Origin: Chloroflexota bacterium
GTDB lineage: Bacteria; Chloroflexota; Dehalococcoidia; SHYB01
DNA length: 7,198 nt
Assembly: GCA_016200725.1 (NCBI GenBank)
Contig: JACQEE010000254.1
Coordinates: forward strand, 1 to 7,198
Direction: 5' to 3'
Part shown: piece after piece, positions 1-5,551 of the stretch
Numbering within the stretch: position 1 is the stretch's first letter
How the letters are laid out: each line of letters starts with the position of its first letter
The notes under the pieces: generated by a model
What the model was told of the DNA's origin: nothing
Database searches by the model: none
The model's input: only the letters and a program-made list of their open reading frames with translations
Made by a program: the position numbers and the translations under genes

Positions 1-828
1 GGTGACGCCCATCGTGTGGCGCTTCTGCGCGTAGGCGATGGCCTTCTCGAAGGCGGCGGTCACCACGCCGACCGCGCGCGCGGCAACGTTGATGCGCCCC
101 ACTTCGAGGCCATTCATCATCTGGTAAAAGCCCTTGTTCTCCACGCCGCCGATGAGGCTGGTGATAGGCGCGCGGAAGTCCTGGAAGATCAGTTCGGACG
201 TATCGATGCCTCGGTAGCCGAGTTTCTCCAGGTGCCGCCCGTGCGTGAAGCCGGGACCCTTCTCCAGCAGGAAGCACGAGATGCCGCGATGCGCCGGCTT
301 CACTTGCTTATCCGTCTTCAACAGCACCGCGAATATGCTGCCGTGCTCCCCATTGGTGATCATCAACTTGGAGCCGTTGACGACGTAATGGTCGCCGTTG
401 CGCACCGCCGACGACTGGATCGCGGCGACGTCGCTGCCGCAGTTCGGCTCGGTGAGCGCGATGCCGCCGCGCTTCTCGCCGCGCGCCATCTTCGGCAGGT
501 AGGCGCGCTTCATGTCCTCGCTGCCGAAGTTCTGCACGATGTAGGCCATGATGAGGTGCGAGTTGATGACCCCCGCGATGCTCATCCAGCCCTTGCAGAT
601 CTCTTCGATGATCATCGCGTACGTGGTGAAGTCCAGCCCCATGCCGCCGTACTTCTCGTCGATGATGCAGCCGAACAGCCCCAGCGATTTCATCTTCTCG
701 ACCACAGCGTGGGGGTAGGTGTCGTCGTGGTCGTGCTGCTGGGCCACAGGCTCGACGTCCCGCTTCACGAAGTCGCGGATCATCGTGACGATCTGCTTCT
801 GCTGTTCGGTCATGGTGTTGGTCGCCAT
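1..828 (-). CDS. Acyl-CoA dehydrogenase, N-terminal 276 residues (truncated by window edge)
   Basis: FAD-dependent acyl-CoA dehydrogenase, expected to oxidise an acyl-CoA at the alpha-beta bond and pass electrons to ETF. I translated it from the ATG at 828: all 276 codons to base 1 are open, and the C-terminal third lies outside the window. The N-terminal helical domain covers about residues 1-120. The family signature region GGIALTEPNCGSD is at about 121-133, and has Cys where the PROSITE pattern prefers G/S/A/N. The middle beta domain follows, then the start of the C-terminal helical domain (LEVGRINVAARAVG, about 241-254, and AYAQKRHTMG near the edge). The catalytic Glu, usually in the last third, is not visible. 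A good Shine-Dalgarno (AAGGAGAGG, 839-831) fixes the start. The gene lies downstream of the CoA-transferase on the same strand, which suggests one acyl-CoA catabolic unit. Substrate chain length cannot be read from this part. Confidence 0.95.
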   Translation of the reverse strand, partial: MATNTMTEQQKQIVTMIRDFVKRDVEPVAQQHDHDDTYPHAVVEKMKSLGLFGCIIDEKYGGMGLDFTTYAMIIEEICKGWMSIAGVINSHLIMAYIVQNFGSEDMKRAYLPKMARGEKRGGIALTEPNCGSDVAAIQSSAVRNGDHYVVNGSKLMITNGEHGSIFAVLLKTDKQVKPAHRGISCFLLEKGPGFTHGRHLEKLGYRGIDTSELIFQDFRAPITSLIGGVENKGFYQMMNGLEVGRINVAARAVGVVTAAFEKAIAYAQKRHTMGVT

Positions 829-830
829 AG

Positions 831-839
831 CCTCTCCTT
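831..839 (-). promoter_or_regulatory. Shine-Dalgarno of the acyl-CoA dehydrogenase
   Basis: On the minus strand the sequence AAGGAGAGG precedes the ATG at 828, with 5 nt between AAGGAG and the start. It is a strong ribosome binding site and decides the start. Confidence 0.8.
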
Positions 840-879
840 GGGCAACAGGCTAAGCAGTATCCTGCGCCGTGGGACAGTC

Positions 880-908
880 ATGCTATCAGGTGTGGGGACG
901 GGATACAA
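880..908 (-). promoter_or_regulatory. Candidate internal promoter upstream of the acyl-CoA dehydrogenase
   Basis: On the minus strand TTGTAT (908-903) and TAGCAT (885-880) are separated by exactly 17 nt. The -10 is preceded by TGA, giving an extended -10 layout (TGn-hexamer). Each hexamer is imperfect: 3/6 for the -35 and 4/6 for the -10. The predicted start is about 45 nt before the ATG. It would let the dehydrogenase be transcribed separately from the upstream CoA-transferase. This is sequence resemblance only. Confidence 0.3.
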
Positions 909-919
909 ACAGAATGGGA

Positions 920-1054
920 CTACGATGCTTCCAGGACACCTTCTGCAATCAAATCGGAGATTTCGGCATCACCTAAGTTCAGGAACTCCTTCAGCGCCTT
1001 CTCGTTGTGCTGGCCGACCATCGGCCCTGTCGATCGAAGGCGTCCGGGCGTCTA
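920..1054 (-). other. In-frame continuation of the CoA-transferase beyond a TAG codon (detached C-terminal tail)
   Basis: Reading on from the TAG at 1054-1052 in the same frame gives 43 more codons to a second TAG at 922-920. The peptide begins TPGRLRSTGPMVGQHNEKAL and ends in a segment rich in acidic and hydrophobic residues (DAEISDLIAEGVLEAS). This is the normal C-terminal tail of the CaiB/BaiF family. The first domain of the same protein carries the homologous segment MSETPLQIRRRAPRLGEHNDEVL. The alignment puts the TAG exactly where domain 1 has the Glu of SETP, so a single G-to-T change (GAG to TAG) explains the break. No frameshift is needed. The continuation is 43 codons long, so it is visible only when translated through the stop. 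Confidence 0.85.
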
Positions 1055-3427
1055 GCTCAGAGTAAACTGCGTCGCCTTGTACGGCATCTGCCCGCACTCC
1101 GGATGCTCGAGCCACTGGAATTGCTTTCGATGCGCCAACTGCGGGTCCGCCCACAAGTCCGACGCCTTCTGCACCGCTCCCGCCGGCACGCCAGCCTCCT
1201 GCAGCAGCCGCATCGCCTCGTGGCGCGTCTGCCCCGATGTCCACGCCGCGATCGCCGCGTCGATCTCCGCCTCGCGCGCGCGGCGACCCGCGACACTGGC
1301 CAGCGACGCGTCGTTCGCCAGATCGAGTCGGCCGATGCGCCTCGTTAGCGCTCGCCACTCGTCAGCGTTCGTCACCGCGATAGCCACCCATGAGCCGCCG
1401 CCCTCGAAGGTGTCGTACTCCTTGCAGGGGTACAGCCCATGCGGTGAGTACTCGGGGTCGGCGTTCCCCCTGCGCATCGCGACGCGCCCGTTGACCTGGT
1501 AGTCGAGCAACACCGGCGCCAGGTAGTGCAGCGCGCACTCCAGTTGCGACTGGTCGATGTACTGCCCCTTCCCCGTGCGGCGGCGGTAGTCGAGCGCAGC
1601 GATGATCGCGGCTAAGCCGTGTGGCGGATTGATGAAATCGGTGTAGGCGCCGTACGGCGGCTCCGGCCCACGGTCCGGCCAGCCCGTCACCTGATCGAAC
1701 CCCGCCAGCGCCGCCGCGTGGATGCCGTAGCCCTTGAACTTGGCGTGCGGCCCCGTCTGTCCCAACTGGCTCGTGCTCATGTACACGATGTCCGGCCGGT
1801 ACACGCGCACGCGGACGTAGTCGAGGCCCATGCGCGCGATAACGCCTGGACTGAAACTCTCCAGCAGCACGTCCGGCCGCCACTCGCGGAGCAGCCGCTC
1901 GACGAGGCGGCGGCCCTCCGGCTTGCTGAGGTTGAGCCCCAGGCCGAGTTTGTTGGCGTTGACGTTGGATGGGAAAATGCCTCGATTGACACCCGGCCTC
2001 GCCTCCTTGAAGGGAGCGATCGCCCGCGAGATGTCCGCGCGGCTCACCGTCTCGATTCGCACGACCGTCGCGCCGTGATCGGCGAGATAACGAGTGGTGA
2101 TCGGCCCGACCGCCACCCACGACAGATCGAGCACCTTGAGACCATCGAACGGCATCCCGCCTTCCGTTAGTCCTGAGCCGATAGCCTGCCCTGAGCGAAG
2201 TCGAAGGGAAGGATGAACGGGCGCTCGCAGCGCACCCAGCACTTCGTCGTTGTGCTCGCCGAGTCGCGGTGCTCGACGCCGGATCTGCAGCGGCGTCTCG
2301 CTCATCCTGATGTACGGCCCGGGGAGCGCGATGGCCCCTAACTCGCCGTGATCGAGCGTTACCCAGTAGTCCCGCTCGCGTAGGTGCCGGTGCTCCCACA
2401 CATCTTTAGCGTTGTTGCACGAGGCGAGCATGATTCCATCCCGCAGCGACCGCTCGAACAGCTCGCCCTTCGTCTTCGTAAGCAGCCATCGCCGCGCTCG
2501 CTCCTTCGCGTCGTTCAGTTCCTCGAGTTCCGCGCCGCCTCGAGTGTGTATCTCCCATACGTCCCACGCGGGCCAGTCGCGCTTCAGCATCGCCTCGGTT
2601 GCCGCGCCTTCCTCCGCCATCCACTTGACGAGTCGCGCGGTCGAAGGCCCCTGCGCGACGCCCGCCGAAATGGCCACGTTGACGTAGCCGTCCTGGCACT
2701 GCTCCACCGTCTTCACCGTGCCGCGCACGATAGTCCCGCGCACGAAGTTCATCTTGTGCATCGGCGGGAATGCCCAGGCGTTGAACGTCGTCCACAACAC
2801 CGCCGACTGCATCGAGACATCGACGTGCTGACCGCGGCCCGTGTGCAGACGATGCCACAGCGCGACCATCGAGCCTGCGGCTGCCTGCGCTCCCGCGTGC
2901 AACTCGGCCTGCGGCGCGCTGATGCGCACTGGCGGACGATCTGGATCGCCCGAGAGGAACGTCGCGCCACCCATCGCCCACAACGTCGCGTCCGTCGCCT
3001 TGTAGTGCGCATACGGCCCCGTCGAGCCGTAGGGCGTCACCGAGGTGTAGATAAGACCCGGGTGCACGCGGCGCAGGTCGTCATAGCCTAGACCAAGCCG
3101 CTGCATCTGCCCCGGCGCGAACGATTCGATGAGCACGTCCGCCGTCCGCACAAGTTCGATGAACTGGCGGCGACCCGAGTCTGTCGCGAGGTCGAGCGTT
3201 ACGCCGCGTTTGTTCGCGCAGTAGGCGAGCCAGTAAAGACTTCGCTCACGGTCGACGACATCGCGGTGAACGGGCCCGCGCAGCCGCGTCGCGCTCCCCT
3301 CCGGCGGCTCGACCTTGATCACGTCGGCGCCAAGGTCGGCGAGCACGCGCCCAGCCCAGTTGACCCCACCCTCGCTCAGATCGAGAACACGGTAGGGTAC
3401 GAGCGCCAGGCCTTGTTCGTTCGCCAC
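1052..3427 (-). CDS. Tandem (two-domain) CaiB/BaiF family III CoA-transferase, C-terminal tail cut by TAG
   Basis: Family III CoA-transferase, which moves CoA from a donor thioester to an organic acid through an aspartyl-CoA intermediate. It has two full homologous domains. In domain 1 (about 1-404) the nucleophile is the Asp of GRGQHVDVSM, about residue 203. In domain 2 (about 425 to the end) it is the Asp of GKGQYIDQSQ, about residue 625. Both domains keep ADLGADVIKVEPPEG- or ADHGATVVRIE-type N termini and the ESFxPG segment. Single-domain members are usually about 400 aa and dimerise, so this looks like a covalent dimer or heterodimer. I chose GTG at 3427 because GAGGAGGAGAGG lies 5 nt upstream. 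An in-frame GTG at 3448 would overlap the HAD stop (GTGA) but has no Shine-Dalgarno. The linker (405-424) contains a dispersed repeat. Translation ends early at a TAG. The acid substrate is unknown. Confidence 0.93.
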   Translation of the reverse strand: MANEQGLALVPYRVLDLSEGGVNWAGRVLADLGADVIKVEPPEGSATRLRGPVHRDVVDRERSLYWLAYCANKRGVTLDLATDSGRRQFIELVRTADVLIESFAPGQMQRLGLGYDDLRRVHPGLIYTSVTPYGSTGPYAHYKATDATLWAMGGATFLSGDPDRPPVRISAPQAELHAGAQAAAGSMVALWHRLHTGRGQHVDVSMQSAVLWTTFNAWAFPPMHKMNFVRGTIVRGTVKTVEQCQDGYVNVAISAGVAQGPSTARLVKWMAEEGAATEAMLKRDWPAWDVWEIHTRGGAELEELNDAKERARRWLLTKTKGELFERSLRDGIMLASCNNAKDVWEHRHLRERDYWVTLDHGELGAIALPGPYIRMSETPLQIRRRAPRLGEHNDEVLGALRAPVHPSLRLRSGQAIGSGLTEGGMPFDGLKVLDLSWVAVGPITTRYLADHGATVVRIETVSRADISRAIAPFKEARPGVNRGIFPSNVNANKLGLGLNLSKPEGRRLVERLLREWRPDVLLESFSPGVIARMGLDYVRVRVYRPDIVYMSTSQLGQTGPHAKFKGYGIHAAALAGFDQVTGWPDRGPEPPYGAYTDFINPPHGLAAIIAALDYRRRTGKGQYIDQSQLECALHYLAPVLLDYQVNGRVAMRRGNADPEYSPHGLYPCKEYDTFEGGGSWVAIAVTNADEWRALTRRIGRLDLANDASLASVAGRRAREAEIDAAIAAWTSGQTRHEAMRLLQEAGVPAGAVQKASDLWADPQLAHRKQFQWLEHPECGQMPYKATQFTLS
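2164..2216 (-). repeat. Dispersed repeat encoding LRLRSGQA in the inter-domain linker
   Basis: On the minus strand the core CCCTTCGACTTCGCTCAGGG, followed by CAGGCTATCGGCTCAGGACTAACGG, translates in frame to HPSLRLRSGQAIGSGLTEG. I recognise the TTCGACTTCGCTCAGG...CTCAGGACTAACGG pattern as a short repeat scattered through many environmental bacterial genomes, Chloroflexota included; this is from memory and was not searched. CCTGAGC occurs twice on the plus strand, at 2172-2178 and 2190-2196. The element lies entirely in the linker, downstream of the end of domain 1 and just before an in-frame ATG (2155) that would start domain 2. The outer limits are approximate. Confidence 0.6.
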
Positions 3428-3432
3428 GCCGA

Positions 3433-3444
3433 CCTCTCCTCCTC
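3433..3444 (-). promoter_or_regulatory. Shine-Dalgarno deciding the CoA-transferase start
   Basis: GAGGAGGAGAGG on the minus strand lies immediately after the HAD stop codon and 5 nt before GTG at 3427. Its position inside the longer reading frame that opens at GTG 3448 argues that the first seven codons of that longer frame are not translated. Confidence 0.7.
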
Positions 3445-4140
3445 TCACACCAGCGCCAGGACCTCAGGCAGTGACCGTATCTGCTTCACGTCGGTGTGGT
3501 GCGCGTTCAGGCCGTCGCGGTCGAGCAGGATCGGCCGGATGCCGACATTGCGCGCCCCGACCACGTCGCCGCCGTACTGGTCCCCGACGTGGATAGCCTC
3601 GCTGGCCTCGACCTTCGCTGCCTTGAGCGCCGCGAGAAAGATCCGCGCATGCGGCTTCTCCGCTCCAGCGCTCATCGACGTGACCTTGAAATCGAGATAC
3701 GACGTGATACCCAGGCGCGAGCACAACTCGTCGAGGTCGCGGTAGATGTTCGAGACGAGGCCAACCGTGAGCGCGCGCCGCTTGAGTTCCTTCAACGTCG
3801 GCAGCGCATCGTCGAAGAGCGCCAACTCATACCGCTGGTCGCGCACCTTCTCCCATACCTTACCCGCCACTTCGGTCGACACTGCGATCCCCGCGCCCTT
3901 CAGTATCCGCCGCTCGTACTCAGCGAAGAACGCCAGCCGGTCCTCCGGCGACATCTTCTGGATGTGCAGCCGCGAATTCTGTTCCGTCATGTACTTGTCG
4001 GCCTCGTTATAGCCGCGAATTAGCCCGTCGGCGTCAGGGTTCAACCCAAATTCCCTCGCCGCCACGATCTGCGTCTCTTCTCGAGGGGGCCAGAACCGCG
4101 CGAGGGTGTTGTAGAAGTCGAAAAAGACCGCTTTGATCAT
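3445..4140 (-). CDS. HAD-superfamily (class IA-like) hydrolase, 231 aa
   Basis: Cytosolic haloacid dehalogenase-fold hydrolase; the substrate cannot be predicted. All four HAD motifs are visible. Motif I is VFFDFYNTL with nucleophile Asp8, motif II is GLVSN with Ser130, motif III is EKPHARIF with Lys162, and motif IV is HVGDQYGGD with Asp187 and Asp192. A helical cap occupies about residues 15-105. In motif I the usual second Asp (DxDxT), which acts as acid/base in phosphatases, is Tyr10. Haloacid dehalogenases (DxYGT) and many uncharacterised class IA proteins share that substitution, so phosphatase activity should not be assumed. It is the first gene of the leftward cluster and ends 17 nt before the CoA-transferase start. 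The ATG at 4140 has only a weak Shine-Dalgarno, and the length is typical of the family. Confidence 0.92.
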   Translation of the reverse strand: MIKAVFFDFYNTLARFWPPREETQIVAAREFGLNPDADGLIRGYNEADKYMTEQNSRLHIQKMSPEDRLAFFAEYERRILKGAGIAVSTEVAGKVWEKVRDQRYELALFDDALPTLKELKRRALTVGLVSNIYRDLDELCSRLGITSYLDFKVTSMSAGAEKPHARIFLAALKAAKVEASEAIHVGDQYGGDVVGARNVGIRPILLDRDGLNAHHTDVKQIRSLPEVLALV

Positions 4141-4142
4141 GG

Positions 4143-4182
4143 TGCTACGATGGCCCTGTTCCGAACGCGGTGCATTGTAGCA
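4143..4182. repeat. Inverted repeat TGCTACRATG in the divergent intergenic region
   Basis: TGCTACGATG on the plus strand (4143-4152) is matched on the minus strand by TGCTACAATG (4182-4173), 9 of 10 bases, with a 20-nt spacer. The two arms are 30 bp apart start to start, about three helical turns. It sits between the divergently transcribed HAD and comF genes and overlaps the candidate leftward promoter. It could be an operator for a dimeric regulator or simply paired promoter elements. Confidence 0.45.
4174..4182 (-). promoter_or_regulatory. Candidate extended -10 promoter of the HAD/CoA-transferase operon
   Basis: TGCTACAAT on the minus strand fits the extended -10 form (TGn plus TATAAT with one mismatch). 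The predicted start is about 27 nt before the HAD ATG. No convincing -35 is seen at the proper distance, as can occur with extended -10 promoters. Confidence 0.45.
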
Positions 4183-4219
4183 GGGGCAGCCTCCCGCTCA
4201 CGCAGCGACCAACACGGCC

Positions 4220-4909
4220 ATGACGCAGCTACCAACGCTAGCTAAGCGCCTCTCGCGCAGCGCCCTCGACCTCGTCTTCACGCCGAGGTGCGCGGGATGC
4301 AAGCGTGAAGGCTCCTACCTCTGCAACCCCTGTCTCACCGCAGTCCACCGCCTCGACGCACCCTATTTCCCACGCGGCGCTTCGCCACTCGACGGCGCGC
4401 CTCGCGAGCCGCTGGCCATTGCAGCCGTGTACGCGCCCTTCGTCATGCAGGGCGCCATGCGCGACGCGATTCACCAGTTGAAGTACCTCGGCGTCCGCGA
4501 CATCGCGCCGGTGCTCGCCGCGCATCTCGATGACTTCCTCGAGCAACATCACCTCGATGTGGACACGATCATCCCTGTGCCGCTCCACCGCGACCGCCTG
4601 CGCCAGCGTGGCTACAACCAGGCCGAACTCATCGCGAAAGCAGTCGCCCTGTGGCGAGGCCTTCCACTCGATGCGCATTGCGTCGAGCGCACTCGCCACT
4701 CGCCGCCGCAGGCGCGGTCAGGTAGCAGCGGCGCTCGCTGGGCGCAAGTCCGCGACGTCTTCCGACCAACGCGACCGCTCTTCGACAAGCGCATCCTGCT
4801 CATCGACGACGTCTGCACCACTGGTGCCACGCTCGATGCCTGTGCGCAGGCGCTCAAAAACGCTGGCGCATCAAGCGTCATCGGCCTGACCGTGGCACGC
4901 CAACTCTAA
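4220..4909 (+). CDS. comF: ComF family protein (double zinc finger plus phosphoribosyltransferase domain)
   Basis: ComF/ComFC-type protein, linked to DNA uptake and DNA processing in transformable bacteria. Many carriers of the family are not known to be competent. The N-terminal zinc-binding module has CAGC (Cys24, Cys27) and CNPC (Cys35, Cys38). The phosphoribosyltransferase-fold domain follows. It contains KYLGVRD (88-94), the family segment PVPLHRDRLRQRGYNQAELIA (119-139), and the PRPP-binding loop LLIDDVCTTGATL (193-205). QARSGSSGARWAQVRDVF (164-181) corresponds to the usual Q-x-R-S...R-N-V-x-x-A-F stretch, with the Asn replaced. The length of 229 aa is normal. The ATG at 4220 has no clear Shine-Dalgarno, and no comFA helicase is adjacent. 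comF followed by hpf resembles the comFC-hpf (yvyD) neighbourhood of Bacillus. The in vivo role here is unknown. Confidence 0.94.
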   Translation: MTQLPTLAKRLSRSALDLVFTPRCAGCKREGSYLCNPCLTAVHRLDAPYFPRGASPLDGAPREPLAIAAVYAPFVMQGAMRDAIHQLKYLGVRDIAPVLAAHLDDFLEQHHLDVDTIIPVPLHRDRLRQRGYNQAELIAKAVALWRGLPLDAHCVERTRHSPPQARSGSSGARWAQVRDVFRPTRPLFDKRILLIDDVCTTGATLDACAQALKNAGASSVIGLTVARQL

Positions 4910-4930
4910 ACGACCGCTGGCGGCCTGTCT

Positions 4931-4959
4931 TTGCCTCGATAGTCACACAGTGAGAGAAT
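4931..4959 (+). promoter_or_regulatory. Candidate promoter of hpf
   Basis: TTGCCT (4931-4936) and GAGAAT (4954-4959) are separated by exactly 17 nt. The -10 is preceded by TGA, giving an extended -10. Each hexamer matches sigma-70 consensus at 4/6. The predicted 5' leader is about 35 nt. It would allow hpf to be expressed independently of comF, fitting a gene normally induced in stationary phase or stress. Confidence 0.45.
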
Positions 4960-4987
4960 GGTGCTGTCCCTGCTCCCGATCCATCGC

Positions 4988-4994
4988 AAAGGAG
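4988..4994 (+). promoter_or_regulatory. Shine-Dalgarno of hpf
   Basis: AAAGGAG lies 6 nt before the ATG at 5001. It decides that start over an in-frame GTG at 4950, which would overlap the candidate promoter and add 17 residues foreign to the family. Confidence 0.85.
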
Positions 4995-5000
4995 CACATC

Positions 5001-5549
5001 ATGGACATCCAGCTCTTGACTCGCAACCCTGGCATCGCCAACGATGTGCGCGATTACGCCGAAAAGAAAGTAACTAAACTTGAGCGGTACTTGCCCGCCG
5101 CCGCCCGTGCCAAGATCGAGTTGACGTTTGAAAAGACACGGTCTGTCGCTGATCGCGCCATCGTGCAGGTCACCCTGTCGTCAAACGGCTCGATGCTCCG
5201 CGCGCAGCACCGATCTTCGGACTTTCGCACCTCCACCGATGCGGTTGTTCATGCCCTGGAGAGACAGGCCCAGCGTTTCAAGGCGCGCCTCTATCGTTCT
5301 GAACAGCGGCATCCAAAGAAACCGGCGGAGGTCCTTGGGCCCGAACCAGCCGTCGAGCCGGAGAGCGGAGTCCTCGTGCGCCGCAAGCGTTACGCGATGA
5401 AACCAATGATCGCCGACGAAGCGATTGCGGAGATGCTGATGCTCGGCCACGACTTCTATATGTTCATGAACGCCGAGACGCGAGAGTACGCTGTCGTTTA
5501 CCGGAGAAGCGCCGGCGACTTCGGCCTCATTGAACCCGAGCCGCTCTAA
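5001..5549 (+). CDS. hpf: Long-form ribosome hibernation promoting factor (HPF)
   Basis: Ribosome-associated factor that binds the 30S subunit in the mRNA/tRNA channel and, in its long form, pairs 70S ribosomes into inactive 100S dimers during starvation. The protein is 182 aa from the chosen ATG. The N-terminal HPF/YfiA domain covers about residues 1-100, from MDIQLLTRNPGIANDVRDYA through the basic helix ALERQAQRFKARLYR. A variable charged linker follows at about 101-122. The C-terminal dimerisation domain is at about 123-180, with the conserved KRYAMKPMIADEAIAEM, LGHDFYMFMNAET and VVYRRSAGDFGLIEP. That C-terminal domain separates long HPF from the short HPF and YfiA of gammaproteobacteria. 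It has its own candidate promoter, follows comF, and converges with the polyamine operon: its stop is 2 bp from that of the aminopropyltransferase gene. Confidence 0.97.
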   Translation: MDIQLLTRNPGIANDVRDYAEKKVTKLERYLPAAARAKIELTFEKTRSVADRAIVQVTLSSNGSMLRAQHRSSDFRTSTDAVVHALERQAQRFKARLYRSEQRHPKKPAEVLGPEPAVEPESGVLVRRKRYAMKPMIADEAIAEMLMLGHDFYMFMNAETREYAVVYRRSAGDFGLIEPEPL

Positions 5550-5551
5550 CC

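Noticed and set aside
920..1054. TAG reassigned to an amino acid in this organism
   Set aside because: The restored tail itself ends in TAG and speD also ends in TAG at its expected length, so wholesale reassignment would wrongly extend both.
16..1065. Plus-strand open frame of 349 codons opposite the acyl-CoA dehydrogenase and CoA-transferase tail
   Set aside because: It is an antisense shadow of high-GC genes. The minus-strand translation shows clear family motifs, while this one has long His/Val/Asp-rich low-complexity stretches and no recognisable domain.
969..1358. Possible frameshift joining the shifted frame to the CoA-transferase tail
   Set aside because: The family tail after the TAG is in the same frame as the gene, so a substitution rather than an indel explains the break.
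1362..2399. Minus-strand open frame of 345 codons within the CoA-transferase
   Set aside because: It is a shifted-frame shadow with Arg/Gly/Ala-rich composition. The true frame carries both CaiB domains.
4950..5000. Upstream GTG start for hpf adding 17 residues
   Set aside because: The added residues are foreign to the family and overlap the candidate promoter. AAAGGAG at 4988-4994 clearly serves the ATG at 5001.
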